A stretch of 64,000 bases of DNA from Pseudopyrenochaeta lycopersici. Its lineage: Eukaryota > Ascomycota > Dothideomycetes > Pleosporales > Pseudopyrenochaetaceae. A program made the position numbers and the translations under genes. Below, piece by piece: positions 34,718-47,014 of the stretch. The DNA is taken from assembly GCA_003313425.1 (NCBI GenBank), contig NHZP01000049.1, positions 299,784 through 363,783 on the forward strand, read 5' to 3'. Position 1 is the stretch's first letter, and every line of letters starts with the position of its first letter. Below the pieces are notes generated by a model that was not told where the DNA came from, did no database searches, and worked only from the letters and a program-made list of their open reading frames with translations.

Positions 34718-35108
34718 TGTTACGATCCCGCTGGGACCCTGTCCTAGTTAGCCCCAACTAGACCTCACAGGTATTGGACTAACAACTGAGGTCACGTGAC
34801 GTGCTTAGTTAATTAGTCTGATCAGTGACACTGAGCACACCGAGCACACTAAGTAACATGCATAACTTCTATGTATATAGATCACTGCAATGAACCCTTA
34901 TAGCTTATTATGTTCAACTTAATATTATACCCTACAGTATAGTGATAGCAATACTAATTGTTCTTAACCCTTAGTACTCTTTACAGAAGCACTCTCTTAC
35001 TGTCTTAGTACTAGACCCCTCTTCTATCTAGTCCCTCACTTTATCCCAGAGAACCAACCCTGCAATCTCATTGGTTATCCTTATCGATAGCTTTTAAGAT
35101 TCTTTACA
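34718..35108 (+). repeat. G2 3' LTR
   Basis: Differs from 28069-28459 mainly by C-to-T and G-to-A changes at CpA/TpG. The GTCACGTGAC palindrome is retained at 34791-34800. Confidence 0.93.
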
Positions 35109-35283
35109 GTAAGCTTCCTTAAGTTAGGCTAGTAATCGCGTTAAGCAGTAGTCCTAGCGCGTTAGCGACGAATTATTCTTTTAGACACGTTAAAGATTGC
35201 TGCAGTAGGCTAGTTGCTACTAATTTAATACGTATAAATAGCTAAGATAGTAAGCTAGATATCTGCTTTGTTTAAAGGCATTT

Positions 35284-35531
35284 TGTTATGGGCGAAGAGG
35301 CCTAGCTAACGAGTGTGCATTTATCCTATACTACAGAAGGAGAAAGATAGAGAAGAGGTTACAGGTATCCTTAGAGGATATATATATGTTCGTACAAGTA
35401 AAGAGGAATATGCTCTTCTAGCTACTAACCTGTACGAGCTAATAAAGAAAGGGGGTAGAAGAGATTAAGGAGTTCTCTCCCAGTGCGATAGTAGCGAAGC
35501 CTCTCTTACTTAAAGGGCGCAGCCTATTATA
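35284..35531 (-). repeat. G5 3' LTR
   Basis: TGTTATGGGC...TATTATA; the right copy still ends CATTACA, so this end is RIP-altered. A run of direct matches to 41731-41978 defines the length. Confidence 0.92.
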
Positions 35532-35549
35532 ATACCCTCCTCCTCTTTA
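35532..35549 (-). promoter_or_regulatory. G5 polypurine tract
   Basis: The minus strand reads AAAGAGGAGGAGGGTAT directly before the 3' LTR. Confidence 0.7.
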
Positions 35550-35750
35550 AATAACTATATTACTTCTTTATACGTAGTCTAACCTTAACTTTATACTTAT
35601 ATAGGTAGCGTTATATTATTATACTATAAAAGTAGAGATATTACGTGTACTTTTTTCTTGTTTGTTTACAGGCAATTTTCCTCCTTTACCTATTATTGTT
35701 ACCTAATAACGTAAAGTAGAAGAGAGGTTAGTTATTTGCTCGCTCGTGCG

Positions 35751-36960
35751 CATATAAAGAGCTTTTCCTCTAACTCTTTCTTCCTCTTTTACTGCTTAAC
35801 TTTAACTTACTTACGTATAACTCGTCTTCTTATTATTACTAACATACCTCCTAAAGTAGCTCCCTTAGCTAGTTAGCCTAATTACAGTATATAGGGTTCT
35901 AGTAGTTATAGCAGTAGTATAAACTATCTTACTTATATAACTGCTAGTAATATTACATCTACACACGTAGCTGCTAGGGCTAATATTACTTAGGTTGCTT
36001 ACGCTTAGCTTACTTAAATAGCTCTTAACTAAACTTAACCTACTAGTATTATTATTTCTACTACTTAGAGTAATACATCTCTTCTTTTTACTAACTACGT
36101 AATCTAGTATATCCTAGATACTCTAGTTATAGATAAGTTTTACTATCTCTTTGTAACTACTACTATACGTCTTATTCTTTTTTTTCTTTTCTATATCTAA
36201 CGTTATTTAGCCTAAGCTAGTTCGTATTACTAAATTCTTCCTTTATCCTATTAATTAATCCTTATATAATGCTTAGTAGGGCTATAGTCTTAATAATTTC
36301 TCTCTTATTATTACTTATTATACGATTAACGCTTAGTAACTCCTCTCTAGTTATTAATCTTACCTTAAAGCCTACCTTATTTATAGCTATAGTTCTCTTA
36401 ATACTAACTTCTATTCTAATAACTATGCTAAGGCTATATAAGAGCGTTATACGTTTACAGCCTTTACTAGGTATATCTCTATTACTAGTAAGTAGAGTAG
36501 GGCTTACTCTAATTACGTATAGCAGGATTATAGTACGTCTTATATAGCTAGGTATACTCTACCTCTTCTACCTTCTAATAGAGTCTCTGTTCCTTAGCGT
36601 AGTTAAAGTTAGGGTTAAGTCCTTACTAAGCCTAAGGAGGATAAACGTTTCTTAGACGTCTTAGGTTAGAGGGCCTCGTACAGGGTTAGTTAGCTTATGC
36701 TAGCTTATTTCTTTAACCTTTTAGTAGTATTCTAGATAGTAGCTGTATAGGCTATATATAAGTCCTCTATTTCTTATAGGCTTCTATAGTAATAAGATTC
36801 TCTTCTAGCTCCTAAGTTAGGTTATAGTACCTCTCCTATTTTATATAGAACTCGTTATATTAATTTTATAAGCGCTTATCTTAGATATTTTTAATTGCCT
36901 ATTTAAAGTAGTCTTCTTATAGGTTATTATCTTATATAATAATAGTAGTAGGGTTTAAGT
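35751..36960 (+). pseudogene. Antisense reading region in G5 with its own TATA box
   Basis: Between the polypurine tract and the end of pol, the strand opposite to pol carries CATATAAAG (35751-35759), a pyrimidine-rich leader and then an ATA in ATG-like context at 35844. This starts a Ser/Thr/Gln-rich frame (PPKVAPLAS, then NYSI and SSSYSSSINYLTYITASNI) for about 130 codons with RIP stops. Another plus-strand frame continues to about 36960. The 92-codon ATG frame at 36269-36547 is in a different frame, strongly Leu/Ile-rich, and is not supported. No Zn2Cys6 spacing was found. Whether one gene covers the whole region is uncertain. Confidence 0.35.
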
Positions 36961-36999
36961 TATTAGTTTGTTATAATAGGAAGGGGTCTTTAGTAGCTA

Positions 37000-39900
37000 G
37001 TCTTAGCTTCTCTATATAGTATAATTTAGTTCTCTATAGTATATTAAGCTTAACCTAATAGGGGTCTTATACGCGGGTAACTTAGTACTTCTTACTTTTC
37101 TAGTTAAGTTTCTTGCTTCTGCGTGTAGTTTGTACGTGCCTAAGGTCTAACTATACCTAGTCTCTAACCTTATACTTAGGGGCTAGGCAACGTGTCTTAT
37201 TTACTTATGCTTCTTATTATTATTAAGCGTGTGTTATAGCTAAGATAGCCTAGTTAGCAACTTATTTTAGTATTTATATAATTCTTTCTACTTATTTACT
37301 AGGTGGTGTTACTCTGTTAAGTAAGTTGCTACTAGCTAATTTCCTAGGTAGCTCTAGGAAGGGCGAGTTTAGATAGCTATATAGAAGGAAGAAAGGAGAG
37401 ACGCCTGTAGAAGAGTTTATATAAGTATTTAGTATTAGCTTAAGAATTAGGTATAGCGTTACCTAGTTATCCTAGTTATAGTTATAAAAGATTTATTTAA
37501 CTGCTTTAATATTACTATTCGCGCGTTCTGTAGTACTGTCTATTTATAGTTAGTAGGCTGTTAACAAGTTCCTCTATACTCTTAAGAGTTTATAGATTTT
37601 TCTCTATAGTTTACTTATAAATTACGTGCCCCTATCTAATATAATAGACCTAGGGAGCCTATAGTAGTAGAAGACTTCTTATATAAATACCTAGGCTATA
37701 TTATCTACTTTAATTATCTTAAGTAGGATTAGTATTACGCCTTTACCTAGGTAGTCTTTAACTACTATTAAGTTAGTACAGCTAGATAATAGTAGTAGAC
37801 TAGTAATAAAGTTAACTATTAAGTCTTACTACGTACGACTAGGTACTAGTAACAGGCGTAGGTATCTATACTTACTATCTCTCTACAGGGTGCTTTATCT
37901 ATATAAGCTGTAATTCTGTACGAATTAGCGGATGTTTTTACTTATACCTAGCTAGTACTAGGTACTAGCTAGCGTGCAGTACGTTTCTTCTCTTCCTAGG
38001 TAACCTGTTTGCACAGCTAGATATGCTTACTAGATAATTCCTGTATAAAGGGGTTTATTTTTAGGCACCTAGATCCTAGATCTCTATTAGAGCTTTCTCT
38101 CTAAGTTAATTATGCAATCTCCTAGTAATATAGTAAGTTTCTTTGTTATACTAAGTAGTAACCTAGCACCTAGCTTTATAGCGTTATAGACTTCCTAATA
38201 GGTTAAGTTGTCTTGTATAGCTTAGTCCTAGTATTTAGTAATTAAGTCCTTAAGGATTAGAGCTTTTAGTAAAAACTTAGCTATAATTAAGCTGTTAAGG
38301 GTTAACATAAGGGTTTATATAACTCCTATAACTATTATATCTTACTATTAGGCTAGTACTAATATAATAAACTCTCTACTTACTAGGCAGCTATCGTCTG
38401 TTCCTTATAGTAGGTCCTAGTCTCTTCTAGATAGTACGTCTGCTTAGGTGTTCTCCTTGCCTAGATAGTACTATAGCTTTATATTATTAAACTGTAATAA
38501 GTAGACTAACTATTATACGTATTATTCTGTTATCTTTTACTTCTTTATAAAGTACTTTAGGTTCTTATAGTTAGTAATTACTTTAAATTCTTATACGCTA
38601 TAGAGTTCTACGTCCTATTTATTTAGGTATATAATAACTGCTAGTAACTCCTTATTATAAATTAGGTAGTTACTCTTATATACTAGAAATTTCTCTAAGA
38701 GGTAAGCTACTATATAAAAGGTTCCTTACTTATCTTCTTATAATAGTACGCTGCCTATAGTAAAGCCTAAAGAGTTATATTCTACTATTATCTATTATTT
38801 AGGCAAGAAAGTAGTAAAGACTTTATTTACTAAGAATACGTCCTTAAGAGCTTAGAAACTCTACTCTTATTCTATATCTTATAGAAATTTCTCTTCTTTT
38901 CTTATTAGCTATATAAGAAGCTCTACTAGTTAAGAGAAGTTTAGGATAAAGCGTCTGTAGAAGTTAGTAAACCCTAAGAATCTTTATACGCCTTTAACTA
39001 TTATTAGGGCCTCTTATTCTTAAATAGCTTAGACTTTCTTAGAGTTTATAGATATATCCTTCTATACTTCTAAGATAAAGCTAAAGTACTTTATACGCTA
39101 AATATTAAACTTATATTTATTTAGTTCTAGGTATAGTCCTACTTCTTATAGGTAATCTAATACTTTTTATACGTAGACGTAGTACTAAGAGAAGGATCCT
39201 TTAGTAAAGATAAGGATATTATCTAAGTATATAGAGGCGAAGTTGTCTAAGAAGTCTTATAGGGCCCAGTTAATATACCTCTAGAAGGTACTTAGTGCAT
39301 TTACTAAGCTAAAGGGCGTTACTAGCTACTTATATAATCTAAATTATATTTAAAATATAGTTATCTATTCTAATCCTTTACTTATCTTTATCTTATAGAA
39401 TACTGTAGTAACGTCTAGCTTAGTATACTATATAGCTTGTCTAATTTAGTTTAACGTCTTACGTATAAGAGGTAGTAGGTAACAGTCCTTCTTAGTTAGG
39501 GCGTTAAGAGCTCTATAGTCTACACAGAATTATAGTCCTCCTCCTAGCTTACGTACGAATAGTATAAGTAAGGCTGCTAGTAAGCTGCTTATATAGATAA
39601 ACTCTTTATCTAAGAGGTCTAATAACGTCTTCCTTAGTACTAAGAGTTTATCTCTTAATATTACGTAGAGAGGTCTGTACAGTATCTCTAGCTTCTATCT
39701 ATCCTTCTCTTCTAACTTTATTACGTAGTCTTATTATAGGCCTTACTATAGGGGTAGCTTATTTCCTTCCTTAAGTAGGAATATCTTTAGATAAGGTCGT
39801 ATATAAGCTAGTAGGGCGTTATATATTTCCTGTAGTATTTTCTAGACCTTTAGGCGTAGTACTTTCTTAATATCTCTTAAGCTTATAGTAAAGATTTAAG

Positions 39901-41650
39901 TCTTACTATAGCTTTATCTATAGTATTATATATAGTATTAGAAAGCTATAGCTAATACTAAGGTATAGCTAAAGTCTAAGGTAGCGTATTCTATAGATGT
40001 TTCTTCTCTATATTAATAACGCCTTTAATACTCTCTAACTAAGTCTTCCTAAGAATTATATTATACTAGTAAGTAGTTAGGATAACGTACGCAGCTACGT
40101 ACTACTATATTCCTCCTACGTCTAATAAAAATTTGGTAATATATAATACTATACTTTTTTATTTCTTTACCCCTTTAATCTTAATAGGGAAGATCTTAAT
40201 ACGTAGTAAGTTTAAGTTCCTTATAAGTTTCTTACTTAATAAATAGTAGGTATAGTAACTATTATTAATTATAGTAGTAGCTAGTTATATAGAATTAATA
40301 CTAATATTTATAGACATAGGTTTTATAGTTACTAGCTATAGTAAAAGTAACTTTATTATTTATATATGGTTTTAGACTTATACAAGCTTTAGTACACAAC
40401 TTTATACTAGAGCTACTCTTTTCTCTTATCTAAAGAGGATAAGGATTCTATTACTTATTTAGTAGTTATAAATATAATCTTTATAAGTTTTATAGGTTTA
40501 TTAACCTATCTTATATAATAGCCTTCTTAGCTATTTAATAACTTTATTGTATACTAAGCTACTTAGTAGTTATGTAGACTACACCTTAAATAGGCGCTAT
40601 TCTCTTTTCTTTCTTAGACTTATTTACGTATTCTTTAGAATTCTTTTCTAAGTTTTTTATAGAGCTAGTAAGCTCTTATAGAAGTTATCTAGTCTATCTT
40701 ATTATTATTTCTTTAGGTTATTAGTTAGTTCTGCGTATTATACGCTTCGCCTATATAGCTCTTACTTATAGTAATTCTCTCTATAGCTCTTAAATTTTCC
40801 TAGGTTACCCTAGTCTATTATATAAACTCTGTATATATTTCTTTAAATAGTAGTTAATAACCTACTTAGGTCTTTAGCAGCTTACTATTTAAGCTACTCT
40901 TAAGATAGTTAATCTTCTAAATATAGCTTACGTTGTCTAACCTAGCTTTAAGGAGTTTAAGGTTAAATACTTAGATATAAAGGTTAAATTCTATTCTTCC
41001 TTACTTAGTTATATAAAAGTATTTAAGAGCCTTCTCTCTTACTATAAGGTCCTTAAAGAAGTTATTAAGGTAGGACTATAGCTTAAGGAGGGATAGCGTT
41101 ACTAGCCTATTTATAAGGTTTATTACGTATAGGCTAAGGGCGTTAAACGCTTAGCCTATTGTACAAGTAATAACGTAATTTACTCTACTATTATTATCTA
41201 GGTAGGCTACACAGTCTCTGTATAGCTTTACTTAGACCTTTATTTTCTATTAAAGATATTACTCGTGTAAGCTTTTCTTAAAGACTTCTATATTTAGTAG
41301 TCTTAGTTTCCTAATCTCTTATACAGGAGAGTCTTACTATTCTATTAAAAAGGGGGTAGAGACTATACGTACTGTCTGTGCACTACTTAATTTAGCGACT
41401 AAGTTTTTTAGCTCCTAAACTTAGTTCTATAATAACTTGTATAGCTAGCTCTACTGTTAACTAGCTAACTTATTAAGGCTGTCTTATAAGGAGTTAACTA
41501 TTACTAATAGATCTTCTGCTAAGGGTTAGTTATTGCGTAGTTGTTAGGGGTTGTGCTGATGCAACTAGTGTTGCTGAGGTGCGTGCTGGTGCAGCTGGTG
41601 TTGCTACTGTCCTAAGGCTCCTGTTATCTGCATCTAGTGCTCTTATTATT
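37000..41650 (-). pseudogene. G5 gag-pol polyprotein, RIP-inactivated
   Basis: Read right to left: gag (about 41650-40000, Gln/Ala-rich start), reverse transcriptase about 39600-39150 with FASIYLDNILIFTK (family YLDD), RNase H about 38850-38450, and integrase core about 37870-37450 (FITSLLLLSSCTNLIVVKDYLGKG, split here by RIP codons; LPRSIILDRGT; LLTAY). No clear CCHC knuckle or chromodomain was recognised. The sequence is distinct from G1/G2 and G3. Stops are TAG/TAA. Confidence 0.78.
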
Positions 41651-41730
41651 ATAGCTCGTACGCTTGTTAGTTTAAGGGCCCTTAGTGTCCGTCTATTATT
41701 ATTTTTTTAGGTTGTTAATCTTTCTCTTTA

Positions 41731-41978
41731 TGTTATGGGCGAAGAGGCCTAGCTAACGAGTGTGCATTTATCCTATACTACAGAAGGAGAAAGATAGAGA
41801 AGAAGTTACAGGTATCCTTAGAGGATATATATATGTTCGTATAAGTAAAGAGGAACGTGGTCTTCTAGCTACTAACCTGTACGAGCTAATAAGGAAAGGG
41901 GGTAGAGGAGATTAAGGAGTTCGCTCCCCGTGCGATAGTAGCGAAGCCTCTCTTGCTTAAAGGGCGCAGCCCATTACA
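41731..41978 (-). repeat. G5 5' LTR
   Basis: TGTTATGGGC...CCATTACA, the better preserved copy. It shares 248 aligned bases with 35284-35531. Confidence 0.92.
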
Positions 41979-44900
41979 CATTTAAAGAGCGTGGCGTTGA
42001 GCTATTGTAGGTTGAGATGAGAGAGGTGCTCAAACTTAGTGGGGTGCGGCGCTCGCTTGTAGGACACGTTAGCTCTATTAGTTAAAATAGAAAATTTCGG
42101 AGTATTATAGAGTTACTAGCAATATTCTAAATTAGCTAGTATTAGTAGTATATCTAGAGAAGTTTAATAAAGTAGACTTAAAGCCTACTTAATATTAAAA
42201 GCTTAGACTACTAGCTGCGTAGTATTAGAAAGTAGTTAGTCCTAATATAAATATAATTATAGAAGATAAATATAGTAAAGTAGCCATAAGCCTAGCTAAA
42301 GATCTTCTAAACTTTTAGAACGTTAGGATATTACTAAAAGGCTTAACTAAGGCGTATTTTACTCTTAATAAAGTGATATCTTAGGATATTATTCTTAGTA
42401 CTTTTAAAGAAAGAGTAGTAAATACTAGCTTAACTTATATAGTAACACGCTCTTAAATATATTAAAATATTAAGAAAGACTTAGTTCTTAAGAAAGTTAA
42501 GTAAAGTAAAGTTTAGAAGTAAGCTCCTACTAAACCTCCTTATTCTAAGTAACTAAAGTAAGTTATAGTTAAGGATTATTATATACTTACTATAAGAGGT
42601 AATACTATATTTAAAATAATAAATATTAAGAAGTTTAAACAAGTAGAGCTAATTCTATTTACTAGTTAAGCTTATAATAAGCTATTCTCTCTAATATAGC
42701 TTCTAGATAATAATAGAAACTTTTAAGATTTAAAAGCTAAGCCTAAAGTTATTAGTTAGAATAAGAAAAAGAAGAACTAAAGTAATAGCCTTACTAATAT
42801 AGAGCTTAATTATTTACTAGGCCTACATCTAAACTATATTACTACTACTATACTATATTAAGAGGTATATAGTATAACTTTTAGGAACCTTATAGGCTAA
42901 TATTAACTTTAAAAATAAGTTAGAAATATATTAAAAGTAATTAATAAGCCTACTGCGCTATTAGCTAGCGTAAGTACTATAGTATTAAGTATTAAGCTAG
43001 CTAGCGAATTAGTAATTACTAGGTTAGCTAAGTAAGACCTACTAAAACCTAATTAGCTAATACTATAGTACCTTACTCTATATAACCTTATGTCTGCCTA
43101 AGTTACTAAGGATATTTAAGAGTATTTTTTTAATAAAGAAAAGGTTAAATTAAATTAATTAGAGACTATTAGTCTTAAAAAAGAACTAAATTTAGGGCTT
43201 AACTTGATATAATTTAAGACTTTTAATACCTAAACTAGGTATAAAGCTCCAAGAATATAAAATATATAGTGTAAAGCTTTAGTTAATTTTACTAAATAAG
43301 AAGCTATAATAATTTAAAAAAAGATAAGTATAGCTTACGTATAGTATAACTTTCTAACTTACTAGGCCTTATTTAATAAGTATATAGTAAATTATGTTAT
43401 TAATACTAGCGTATAGAGAAACTTTTTAAAATATAATATAGCTAAGGTATGAAAGCTTACATATAAAGACTATAAGTAGGGTAGCTTATATTAAGATAGA
43501 GTAGTTACTATAAATAGAAATACTAATCCTTTTATAAGAACTATGTAGAGTGTCCTAGTTAAAGTAAAAGAGGTAACTATTATTAGTTACTTAAGGATTA
43601 TTTAAAACCTAATAAGATTAGTAATTTTAGGTAAACCTTAGTATACTTTAGTAAAATTATTAATTTAGTATATTATATATAGAAGGATTACGTATAGAAT
43701 TATTTCTAAGAATAGAGATAGAAACGCTGTCTTATAGCCTCTAATCTTACCCTACTATATTTAAGAGACTATATACTAACTTCTAAAGATAAGGAAAATA
43801 CGTAGTAAATACTCTTTCTAAAGAAGAGTATTTAAATTTAAGTAGAAGATACTTAAGATAATATTTTAGTTTAGAATTTTATTTATCTTATACTTAAGTT
43901 AAGTATATTTAAAAGGCTAAGTTTATAAAAGCTTCTATTAGATTTAGCAAATTTTTACTTATTTTAATAACTAATAATAAGTAGTAATTTAAAGAATAGG
44001 TAAAGTAAGTAATAAGCTATATAGTTAAAGCCTCTAAAGATTCTTTAGTAGTATAAGAATTAGAGTTCTTTTTAGTTATATATAAACTTAACTATTAGGT
44101 ATAATAAGAAAAGAGAAGAAAGTATATAGATAGTTAGGTTAATACTTTATATAAGAGGGTAGCTAATAAAGTATAACTTATAGATATTCTTATAGTATTA
44201 GATATTAAGGAGTTTAGGAGTAAGAATTAGAAGTAATATACTATTAAACTATAACTCTTAAAAAAAAGTCTAAGACCTCCTAGTATAAAGCTTTTTAATT
44301 ACCTTTTTAAATATAAATATATAGTATTCCTATAAAATATATAATTAATACTAGAAAAGCTAGTCTTATAAAAGTTTAAATCTAGACCTAATAAAATTAG
44401 AAGTTTAGCTATTTATTAAAATATTAATAAATAAAGAAAGTATAATTACTTTTACTTTCTCTAAGATAAAATAAATTATTAAGGATATATATCCTCTATA
44501 TAAGATATAAACTAGTAAATATAAAGTTTAGTACGAAAAATTATTCTTAATAGTATAAGCTATTAAAGAGGAAGTAGTTATAATATTTAATAATAGACTT
44601 AAATAAGGAGTACTAGAAAGATACGCTAGTTAGTATAGAAACTTATAGTTTCTAGTTAAAAAGATGAATAAGAGTTACTAGATAATACTTAAGTTAATTA
44701 AGATAAACGTAGTATCTCTTAAGGATGCTAATCTACCTCTAATAGTAGATAAATTCTCTAAGTATTTTAGTAGATATTGAATTCTATCTCTTATAAATCT
44801 ATTCTTAAGATATAACTAGATTATACTTTATCTAGATAGTAAAGATATAACGACCTTTTATACGCTAGTTAGTTTACTTTAATACTATATAATAGTTCAA

Positions 44901-45945
44901 GGCGTAACTAACATAGTTATAGCCTTTTAGTAAGTAGTTATAAAGATTATAAAGAATTATTAGCTATATACTATTCTTTTTATAGATAATATTACTACTA
45001 GTAGTCTTAAAACTAACTATAGAAGAGAAGAAGTATTTGTTAGAGTAAGAAGATATATTTTAGAATATATTTAGTAGCTAGATAGAGCTCTAGCTAATAT
45101 AGAAAGAGCTAGAGCTATAATTTTAAGTAAGAAGTATTATTAGAGAGTCTTAAGATTAAGAGTAGTTAGATATAAAGTTACTATATAAGAGAGATATCTA
45201 AATTAATAGAAAGTAGCTAAGATTCTAGATTAGCTAGAATAAAGAAATATAAAAGACGTAAGGGCGTTTATAAGTATCTGTATCTATTATAGGATACAAG
45301 TGCCTAGCTTTACTATTTGTATAAAGCTCCTATTATAGTTAATAAGGACTAGCATTAAATAGATATAGTAGAAGGCTTAATAAGAGGCTATAAGTACCTT
45401 AAAGTAATATATTACTTTAGCTTTAGCGTTAGCAAGTTCTAATTATAAGAATAAAGGTATACTTTTATAGTAGTAGACGCGAGTAAAGAAGGCGTAGGCG
45501 CGTCTCTTAAATGGATTAGAGTAGACAGAAATAGATATCTATATTAATTTAAAAGTATAATATAGTTAAAAGCTAACAGTCTTTAGTACTTAATAAAGCT
45601 AGAGTGTAAGGTAGTATTAGAGGCACTAAAGAAATTTAGAACCTAGCTATATAGATAATATTTTACTATTAAAATAGACGCTTAAACGCTTATTTATTAA
45701 CTTAATAGATTATTACTTAACGTCCTTAGGTAAGTCTAAAATAGGTAGCTTATAGCTATCTTTACTTAAGACTTTAATATTAAGTATATTCTTAGAAAGA
45801 AGAATATTATTACTAATACGTTATTATATTATCTAAAGCTAGAAAGATAAGAATAGCTAGATAAAGCTAAAGATAACCTTAAAGACTTTATTAAAAACCT
45901 AATTACTAACTTTAAGTTTACCTTACTTACTAAGATAAGTAGAGT

Positions 45946-46015
45946 ATTAGATAAGTAATACTTAGATAAGTAATACTTAGATAAGTAATACTTAGATAAG
46001 TAATACTTAGATAAG
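45946..46015 (+). repeat. 15-bp tandem repeat in G3 pol
   Basis: Four and a half copies of TTAGATAAGTAATAC. In the G3 frame each gives a pentapeptide of the DKxYL type, where x is a RIP stop that was probably Gln. It lies between RNase H and integrase and is in frame. Confidence 0.85.
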
Positions 46016-47014
46016 TTCAAAGTAATTACTTAGTTCTTAATAAGATTTAAGAAGCTTAAAAGTCTTATAAGGGTATAACTTTAAGCGTAAAAAAAGAGGG
46101 CGATAAATTTCTTTATATAAGAAGGCTATCTATTATAAAAGTCTATAAAAAATATAGCTATTTATTAAGTTATAGATAATCATAATCTTAAGACTATAGG
46201 TATATAAGAAGTACATTAATAGATTAGTTATAGAAGAGTAAACAGCGTCTATTTAATACTTACTTCATAATACTAGTAGGAAAGGATATATAAGGAAGTG
46301 CAACGTATAATTATATTATATAAATAATACTAGTAAAGATTATTAAGTTATAAGTAAGAGATACTAATAAATATCTACTATTATGCATTATAAGAATAAG
46401 TTACTATAGACGTTATTTATATACTGTATTATTAAAGAAAGAAATTTATTATAATTATATAAGAATACCTTAGTAGATAGCTAGAGGCATAAGTAATAGC
46501 TAATAATAAGTTATCTACTATTACTAAGGTTTTATATAAGAAAATCTTATATTACTAGAGTATAATAAGGATACTTATTATAGATAGCAGACCTAATTTT
46601 AAAAAAGTAGTTAAAGCTTTTATCAAGATTTATTATATTAGGAAGATCTAGGTATTAGTATATAACCTTTAGGCTATAAGAAAAATTAAAAGTAGTTATA
46701 AGCTAATATATAATATACTAGTAAAGCTTCATACTCTTGAAGTTAATAATCTTCTAATAGTATTATAAGTAGATAGAATTTTTACTTAGAGTTAGACTAA
46801 ATATTCTCCTTATTAGTTAGTTACTAGTTAGAATTTAGTACTTCTAATTAAGCTTACTCTTCTAATATAGTAAATATTACTATTTAGATAAGTAATATTA
46901 AGAAGCTAGTTACTAGCAGTATAAGCTATATAACGTGTTCCACCACTCGCCGGCCAACACCACTCGCCGGCCCACCTCATCAACACTAACGCGCTTGCCT
47001 CCACAACAACAATT

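Larger units (their letters stand above)
28069..35108 (+). mobile_element. Ty3/gypsy chromovirus G2 (LTR retrotransposon)
   Basis: 391-bp LTRs (28069-28459, 34718-35108), target duplication GTAAG (28064-28068, 35109-35113), 7040 bp, polypurine tract before the right LTR. Inserted in the pogo1 transposase. Pol is nearly the same as G1 through the integrase; the chromodomain region, antisense gene and U3 differ. Confidence 0.94.
35284..41978 (-). mobile_element. Ty3/gypsy retrotransposon G5
   Basis: 248-bp LTRs (35284-35531, 41731-41978), target duplication CATTT (35279-35283, 41979-41983), 6695 bp. The polypurine tract beside the left LTR and the RT/integrase frames show minus-strand orientation. 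It lies at the start codon of the pogo1 transposase. Confidence 0.93.
27040..41983 (-). pseudogene. pogo1 transposase lacking its DDE core, in three pieces
   Basis: The start codon ATG lies at the G5 target site (right part of 35279-35283 after excision). The piece 35114-35283 encodes the N-terminal helix-turn-helix block (PTAAIFNVSKRIIRR). 27040-28068 continues it (EEEVIVNYILNLD) for about 40 residues and then jumps directly to the post-catalytic block (LLQPLNISYFSPLKKTY, FLPAFKAAF), so roughly 230-250 residues carrying the first and second catalytic motifs are missing compared with pogo0/pogo2. A GAQL tetrapeptide array (27485-27640) and a basic tail follow. Combined with RIP stops, this copy cannot make an active transposase and must have moved in trans, if it moved after the deletion. 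Confidence 0.7.
26920..42069 (-). mobile_element. pogo-superfamily transposon (pogo1), invaded by G2 and G5
   Basis: The ends are ACGTGTCC and its reverse complement, flanked by TA (26918-26919, 42070-42071). After removing the two retrotransposons about 1.4 kb remains. Iterons CACAAGCGAGCG occur twice at the left end 17 bp apart (26928, 26945) and once at the right end. The inner end sequence AAGTTTGAGCACCTCT is shared by both ends. Confidence 0.85.

Noticed and set aside
36269..36547. 92-codon ATG-initiated open frame, very Leu/Ile-rich, membrane-protein-like
   Set aside because: It lies in RIP-mutated G5 DNA; the TpA-rich composition produces Leu/Ile codons, and neighbouring frames fit the antisense region better.
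45829..46020. Minus-strand frame with repeated SKYYL pentapeptides
   Set aside because: It is the antisense of the 15-bp repeat in the G3 pol; pol reads on the plus strand.
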